Assembly: GCF_000716435.1 (NCBI RefSeq)
Contig: NZ_JNWO01000044.1
Location: 1 to 54,796 of the forward strand
Direction: 5' to 3'
Source of the DNA: Streptomyces xylophagus
Lineage (GTDB): Bacteria; Actinomycetota; Actinomycetes; Streptomycetales; Streptomycetaceae
Length of the DNA stretch: 54,796 nt
The notes beneath the pieces were generated by a model. It worked only from the letters and a program-made list of their open reading frames with translations, had not been told where the DNA came from and made no database searches. A program made the position numbers and the translations under genes. Below, piece by piece: positions 51,073 through 54,796 of the stretch; position 1 is the first letter of the stretch; the number at the start of each line of letters is the position of its first letter.

Positions 51073-51101
51073 ACCTTACGGCACGCGCTGACGACTGTCA
51101 G
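51073..51101 (-). promoter_or_regulatory. sigma70-type promoter of the nuclease/ATPase operon
   Basis: On the minus strand, CTGACA (51101-51096) and TAAGGT (51078-51073) are separated by 17 bp, a good -35/-10 pair. Transcription should start near 51066, inside the palindrome. A second imperfect dyad, CTGACGACTGTCAG, overlaps the -35. Confidence 0.65.
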
Positions 51102-51267
51102 GGCCCCAAAATGGACCTTCCGACAGGCCTGCGAAACAATGGCCGGCAGGCAGCTGTTCATCCCTGATGCGATGTAGGGGCGGGCCTCCCGCCCCGGCCG
51201 GGTACGGACGATGCTGTGGTTGCCGCATCTGGCTCGTTCTCCCGTTCTGGGAAGTCAGGGGGCCTTG

Positions 51268-51390
51268 ATGCACCACCTGTCCGTGCCCGTGGTCACCGCC
51301 CACGGTGCGTTCGGAGCCACCACCCTCGCCCTGATGCTCCTCGCGGCCGTCCGACCCTCGCGCCCGCTCGCTGTGCTCCGGGAGACTTAG
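51268..51390 (+). CDS. short hydrophobic ORF, possibly truncated by the IS insertion
   Basis: ATG 51268 has AGGGGG upstream and encodes 40 residues (VVTAHGAFGATTLALMLLAAVRPS is hydrophobic). Its TAG stop is formed at the boundary with the IS1031-like element, whose first base is 51390, so this may be the front of a small membrane protein gene cut by the insertion. No matching remainder is seen beyond the elements at 53143. Confidence 0.35.
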   Translation: MHHLSVPVVTAHGAFGATTLALMLLAAVRPSRPLAVLRET

Positions 51391-52279
51391 AGGAGCTAAC
51401 AGAAAGCGCTCGGGGGCCCATGTCCCGTTCCGTGTGGCCTCGTTGGACAGGCCATGGGGAAGGGGAAGCGCCCGCCGTGGCTGGTGACGGACGATTTGCG
51501 GGTGCGGATCGAACCGTTGCTCCCGGTGCGGTCCCGGCGGGTGCGGAAGCCGGGCCGGCTGCCGCTGGATGACCGCAAGTGCCTGCAAGGGATCTTCTTC
51601 GTGCTGCATACCGGCATCCAGTGGGAGTGGCTGCCGCAGGAGCTCGGGTTCGGGTCCGGGATGACGTGCTGGCGTCGGCTGCGGGACTGGAACGAGGCTG
51701 GTGTGTAGGACCGGTTGCACCAGGTGTTGCTGACCGAGCTGCACCAGGCCGGGAGGCTGGACCGGTCCCGGGCGGTGATCGACGGCTCCCACCACCAGGC
51801 CCGCCGGAGCGGCCCAAAACCGGGCCGAGCCCGCTCGACCGTGCCAGACCGGGCTCGAAACACCACGTGATCACCGACGCGCACGGCACCCCGCTGGCCA
51901 TCACACTGACCGGAGGAAACCGGAACGACGTCACCCAGCTGCTGCCCCTGCTCGACGCGATACCCCACATCAAGGGCCGCACTGGCAGGTCCCGTCACCG
52001 GCCACAGCAGCTGTTCGCTGACCGTGGCTACGACTTCGCAAGTACCGCCGCCTGCTGTGGAAGCGCGGCATCAAGCCGGTGATCGCTCGACGCGGCACCC
52101 CGCACGGCTCCGGACTCGGCGCCGTCCGCTGGGTGGTGGAGCGCACGAACGCCTGGATCCACGGCTTCCGCCGCCTACGGATCCGCTGGGAGATCCGCGA
52201 CGACATCCACGAAGCCCTCCTCAAACTGGCCTGCTGCCTGATCACCTACCGCCGCGTCAAAGCTTTCTGTTAGCTCCTC
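51390..52279 (+). mobile_element. IS5-family element, IS1031-like group, inactivated
   Basis: Perfect 18-bp terminal inverted repeats GAGGAGCTAACAGAAAGC (51390-51407 and, inverted, 52262-52279) bound an 890-bp element. It is flanked by a TTA direct repeat (51387-51389 and 52280-52282), matching the 3-bp TNA target duplication of the IS1031 group. The transposase gene inside is broken. Confidence 0.88.
51454..52273 (+). pseudogene. broken IS5/IS1031 DDE transposase
   Basis: ATG 51454 begins a typical IS5-type N-terminus (LPLDDRKCLQGIFFVLHTGIQWEWLPQELGFGSGMTCWRRL). It meets an in-frame TAG at 51706-51708, shifts frame near 51812 (VIDGSHHQARRSG before, GSKHHVITDAHGTPLAI after), and shifts again near 52040, before KPVIARRGTPHG and the catalytic-type VVERTNAWIHGFRR. 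With one stop and two frameshifts, no active enzyme can be made. Confidence 0.88.
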
Positions 52280-52282
52280 TTA

Positions 52283-53142
52283 GACGCCATTTCAGTTGGC
52301 GTGATCTTGCGGCAGTCCGAGGTGATGAGTGATGCGCTTGCCGAGCGGATGGCGCCCGAAGAGCTGTGGACGTTGTTCCAGCGGGTGGTGCCGCCCGCAC
52401 CGGTTCGCCCGCAGGGTGGAGGGCACCGCTGGCGAGGGGACCGCGAAGTGCTGGCGGCGATCATCTTCGTGGCCACCTCGGGCTGCACCTGGAACCAACT
52501 CCCTCCGGGTTTCGGACTGTCGGGAGTCACCGCCTTCCGGCGGTTCACCGAGTGGACCGAGGCCAGGGTGTGGGCCAAACTCCACCGCCTGGTCCTGGAC
52601 GAACTCGGTGCCCGGGGCGAGCTGAACTGGTCGCGGTGCGCGATCGACTCCGTCAGCGTTCGGGCCCTCAAAGGGGGCAACTGACAGGACCGAATCCGAC
52701 CGACCGGGGCAAGAAGGGATCGAGAATCCACCTCATCGTCGACCGCCAGGGCCTGCCCCTGTCCGTCGGCATCTCCGCCTCCAACCTCCACGACAGCCAG
52801 GCCCTCATCCCGCTGGTCCGCGGCATCCCGCCCATCCGTTCCCGTCGCGGACCGCGACGTCGGCGGCCCGGCAAGCTGCACGGCGACAAAGGCTACGACT
52901 ACCGCCACCTGCGGCGATGGCTCGCTTCCCGAGGCATCCGGCACCGCCTCGCCCGAAAAGGCGTCGAGTCATCCCGACGCGTGGGCCGACATCGCTGGGT
53001 CGTGGAGCGGACGGTGTCGTGGCTGTCCAGGTGTCGACGCCTTCACCGCCGCTACGAGCGCAAGCCGGAACACTTCCTCGCCTTCACCGCCATTGCCCCG
53101 ACCCTCATATGTCACCGCAGACTGATCAAGTGAAATGACGTC
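52283..53142 (+). mobile_element. second IS5-family element, IS427-like, apparently intact
   Basis: Terminal repeats GACGCCATTTCAGTTG (52283-52298) and, inverted, GACGTCATTTCACTTG (53142-53127) agree at 14 of 16 positions. TA flanks both ends, a TSD seen in the IS427 group. The element lies directly against the first one, sharing the TTA between them. It carries one transposase in two overlapping frames. Confidence 0.82.
52301..53133 (+). CDS. IS427-like transposase made by -1 frameshifting
   Basis: The first frame (GTG 52301, or ATG 52325, to the stop at 52684) has the IS5 N-terminal domain and the first catalytic Asp (CAIDSVSV). The second frame (to 53133) continues with LTGPNPTDRGKKGSRIHLIVD, HGDKGYDY (second Asp) and WVVERTVSWLSRCRR (Glu). 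The frames meet at CAAAGGGGGC (52669-52678), a run suited to -1 slippage, as is usual for this IS group. A simple frameshift mutation is the alternative. Confidence 0.8.
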
Positions 53143-53485
53143 TAAGAGCACGGAATGACTGCACCCGCTGCGGATAGCCGGACTAGGAGATCCTCGGTCC
53201 CAGGTACGAGGCTGGCCGACTGTCGGCGGGCGTAGTGCGTCTCGAACACCACACTCGCCCGCGTCTACTCTCGATCGGTCAGAGGGTGGCCAGGACCTGG
53301 GGCAGGTTGACGTCAGTCGCCGGCTCGACGAGGTGCGGTATGAGGTCCCTTGCCGGCCATCCGTTGGCAATAGCAGGTGGCCGCCGACTTTGAACGCATC
53401 CTCGGAGCCGACCACCCCATGTCGGCGGGATCCAGTCAAGTACTGATCCTCTGGAGTGCCGAGACTTAGCCGTTTCCTACATGAT
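53143..53485. other. intergenic remnant between IS and DUF2637 gene
   Basis: These 343 bp contain no intact gene. On the minus strand a tail reading ANGWPARDLIPHLVEPATDV and ending at a TGA near 53283-53285 may be the C-terminus of a deleted gene. Its identity is unknown. Confidence 0.4.
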
Positions 53486-54139
53486 CTAAGAGTCGCTCCG
53501 GCCCTCCCGCACGAGCGCGGTCGACTGCCTCGATCGACGTGCACCGACGTGTAATTCCTTCCGCAGAGTCTCGACTGACGCAGGTCGCTGATGCCGTTCA
53601 CGGTGCCGGGCATCAAGCGCCCGAGCCCTCGCCAGCAATGAATCCTCACCTGCTTGCCGACGCCTACGTTGCGCCGCGCCACGCCCTTCTCCCATAGCCT
53701 CAGCAACATCGACGATCCGATCAACCGGACGGTGCACCAGGAGTTCCACCGACAGCAGCAGCGCGACCGGAGGCCATCCCGCTACCAGCACCGGCTTCCA
53801 CTCCAGCACTGGCGCTGCCGCGATATTTACGGCCAGCGACACCGCGATCCCCAGCGAAAACGCCGACCAGATCGCACCTCGTACCTGGCGCGTGTAGAGC
53901 CCTGAAGGCTTCAGCAAGCCGACCGTGGCCAGAAGCAGAAGCCCGTCCACGGACAGCGGCCACCACGAGGCGCTGACCGTGTACGCCCCGCCCTGCAACG
54001 CGAACTCCCGCTGGTGAATGTACGAGGCATAGGCCGCGACCCCGGCTACCACGAGAGCACACAGAGGACGGATCCACGCATCGAGAGCGAAGCCTCGGCT
54101 CCCGGTGACTCCCTCTCGGAGGTCGGTCACATCACTCAT
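53486..54139 (-). CDS. DUF2637 (SpdB-like) membrane protein
   Basis: This 217-aa protein has four hydrophobic segments in the N-terminal 150 residues (for example IRPLCALVVAGVAAYASYIHQREFAL and WWPLSVDGLLLLATVGLL) followed by a basic cytosolic tail (RGAAQRRRRQAG). The SWWPLSVDGLL pattern is the hallmark of DUF2637 proteins carried by actinomycete integrative conjugative elements and plasmids, where they relate to spread functions. ATG 54139 is the likely start. It supports the view that the 43.7-54.2 kb segment came with a mobile element. Confidence 0.85.
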   Translation of the reverse strand: MSDVTDLREGVTGSRGFALDAWIRPLCALVVAGVAAYASYIHQREFALQGGAYTVSASWWPLSVDGLLLLATVGLLKPSGLYTRQVRGAIWSAFSLGIAVSLAVNIAAAPVLEWKPVLVAGWPPVALLLSVELLVHRPVDRIVDVAEAMGEGRGAAQRRRRQAGEDSLLARARALDARHRERHQRPASVETLRKELHVGARRSRQSTALVREGRSDS

Positions 54140-54286
54140 CAGACCCACCGCCAGGACGCCATCCCAGCGCACAACGCGTGCACACTTCCACGGGAACTCC
54201 CGGGAACTCGCAGGTATAAGCGGGAAGCCCCCAGGCAGAGGAAAGGGCCCCGACCGGCCCATAAGACCAGGTCAGAGCCCTGCCGA

Positions 54287-54706
54287 CAGACGAGCCGGGC
54301 TGTACGCCGGGTTCTGTCCCGAGGGGTCCTCGCGAACCCCCCGGCGACGGCCATCCATCTAGGACCGGTGTTGCCACCGGCCTCGTGCGGTCTACCCGCG
54401 GACTCGGGCGGGCAGCCCTCGAACGTCCGCGCAGAGCCACGCCTCTTTCGAAGCGGCGGCTCCTTTTGACCTTGCTCCGGGTGGGGTTTACCTAGCTGCC
54501 CAGGTCACCCTGGGCACTGGTGGTCTCTTACACCACCGTTTCACCCTTACCCGGCGCCGAAGCGCCGGGCGGTCTGTTTTCTGTGGCACTGTCCCGCGGG
54601 TCACCCCGGGTGGCCGTTAGCCATCACCCTGCCCTGTGGAGCCCGGACGTTCCTCGGGGAGTTCCCGCTAGGGGCACTCCACGCGGCCGTCCGCCCGGCT
54701 CGTCTG
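54287..54706 (-). ncRNA. rnpB: RNase P RNA (type A)
   Basis: On the minus strand the 5' end CAGACGAGCCGGGC (from 54706) pairs with the 3' end GCCCGGCTCGTCTG (to 54287) to form P1. The conserved core is present: GAGGAACGTCCGGGCTCCAC near the 5' side, and ACAGAACCCGGCGTACAGCC near the 3' side, which together form P4. The length of about 420 nt and the GC-rich P12 and P3-like hairpins fit an actinobacterial type A catalytic RNA, which matures tRNA 5' ends. Confidence 0.96.
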
Positions 54707-54796
54707 CCGTGTCGACCATGGTACCGGGCGGGCACCACCCCTCCGACCGACAGCCGGTCCCGCCGACCCCGTCGCCCCCCGGTCCGGACCGTGGGT

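Noticed and set aside
51382..53469. GAGACTTAG at 51382-51390 and 53461-53469 as a large direct repeat flanking both IS elements
   Set aside because: Nine bases are expected by chance at this scale, and each IS already has its own short target duplication.

Overview
This is high-GC actinobacterial DNA, almost certainly from Streptomyces. It carries a cvn conservon (roadblock, DUF742 and GTPase genes behind a NIT-type kinase), an efeOBU/DyP locus, IdeR/DmdR-type iron boxes, several TANNNT leaderless promoters, a DUF2637 protein and a type A RNase P RNA. Most genes use GTG or ATG starts with strong G+C-rich third positions. The first 56 bases are not genomic: they are an Illumina Nextera i7 adapter left at a contig end.

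Layout. (1) 57-2.6 kb: an MFS exporter, a small hypothetical protein and a leaderless methionine aminopeptidase. (2) 2.65-17.5 kb: an iron and heme acquisition block. It holds an iron-boxed heme oxygenase, two surface HtaA heme-binding proteins divergent from hmuTUV across an iron box, and efeO-efeB-efeU behind two tandem iron boxes. Set into this block at 3.36-5.14 kb is an unrelated two-gene unit, an OLD-like AAA ATPase and a TOPRIM/DUF4276 partner, which looks like a defence or nuclease module; a PhzF-like enzyme and a 296-aa unknown follow. (3) 17.5-33.9 kb: chromosomal housekeeping and metabolic genes. These are a prim-pol protein, an Rsm22-type methyltransferase, a serine hydrolase with a probable CTG start coupled to a Bcr/CflA exporter, a Gfo/Idh/MocA oxidoreductase, an SDR, a D,D-carboxypeptidase, a FtsX-type ABC exporter pair, an aldo/keto reductase, NTF2-like, DoxX and MazG-like proteins, two secreted proteins and an NAD-dependent dehydrogenase. 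(4) 33.9-40.5 kb: the cvnABCD conservon, whose kinase has an unusual decapeptide-repeat tail, then an XRE/TPR regulator. (5) 40.8-43.5 kb: a truncated secreted protease, a PH-domain membrane protein and an ECF sigma factor with its likely membrane anti-sigma factor. (6) 43.5-54.2 kb: an accessory island with a tRNA-like 3' fragment, a decayed AbiE-like toxin-antitoxin pair, an intact four-gene operon (DUF4365 nuclease, 362-aa unknown, winged-helix protein, 1038-aa double NTPase), two back-to-back IS5-family elements and a DUF2637 protein of the type carried by actinomycete integrative elements. (7) 54.29-54.71 kb: rnpB on the minus strand.

How the genes work together. Iron-box genes would be derepressed together under iron limitation. 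HtaA proteins would capture heme at the surface, HmuTUV would import it, heme oxygenase would release the iron, and EfeUOB would take up free iron. The strongest candidate for an undescribed system is the four-gene operon at 45.67-51.03 kb. It combines a PD-(D/E)XK nuclease with a fused AAA/HerA-like ATPase, sits behind a good promoter overlapped by a perfect palindrome, and lies among defence debris and mobile elements. The AAA/TOPRIM pair at 3.36-5.14 kb is the second candidate. All functional calls rest on motif recognition by eye; no database search was run.
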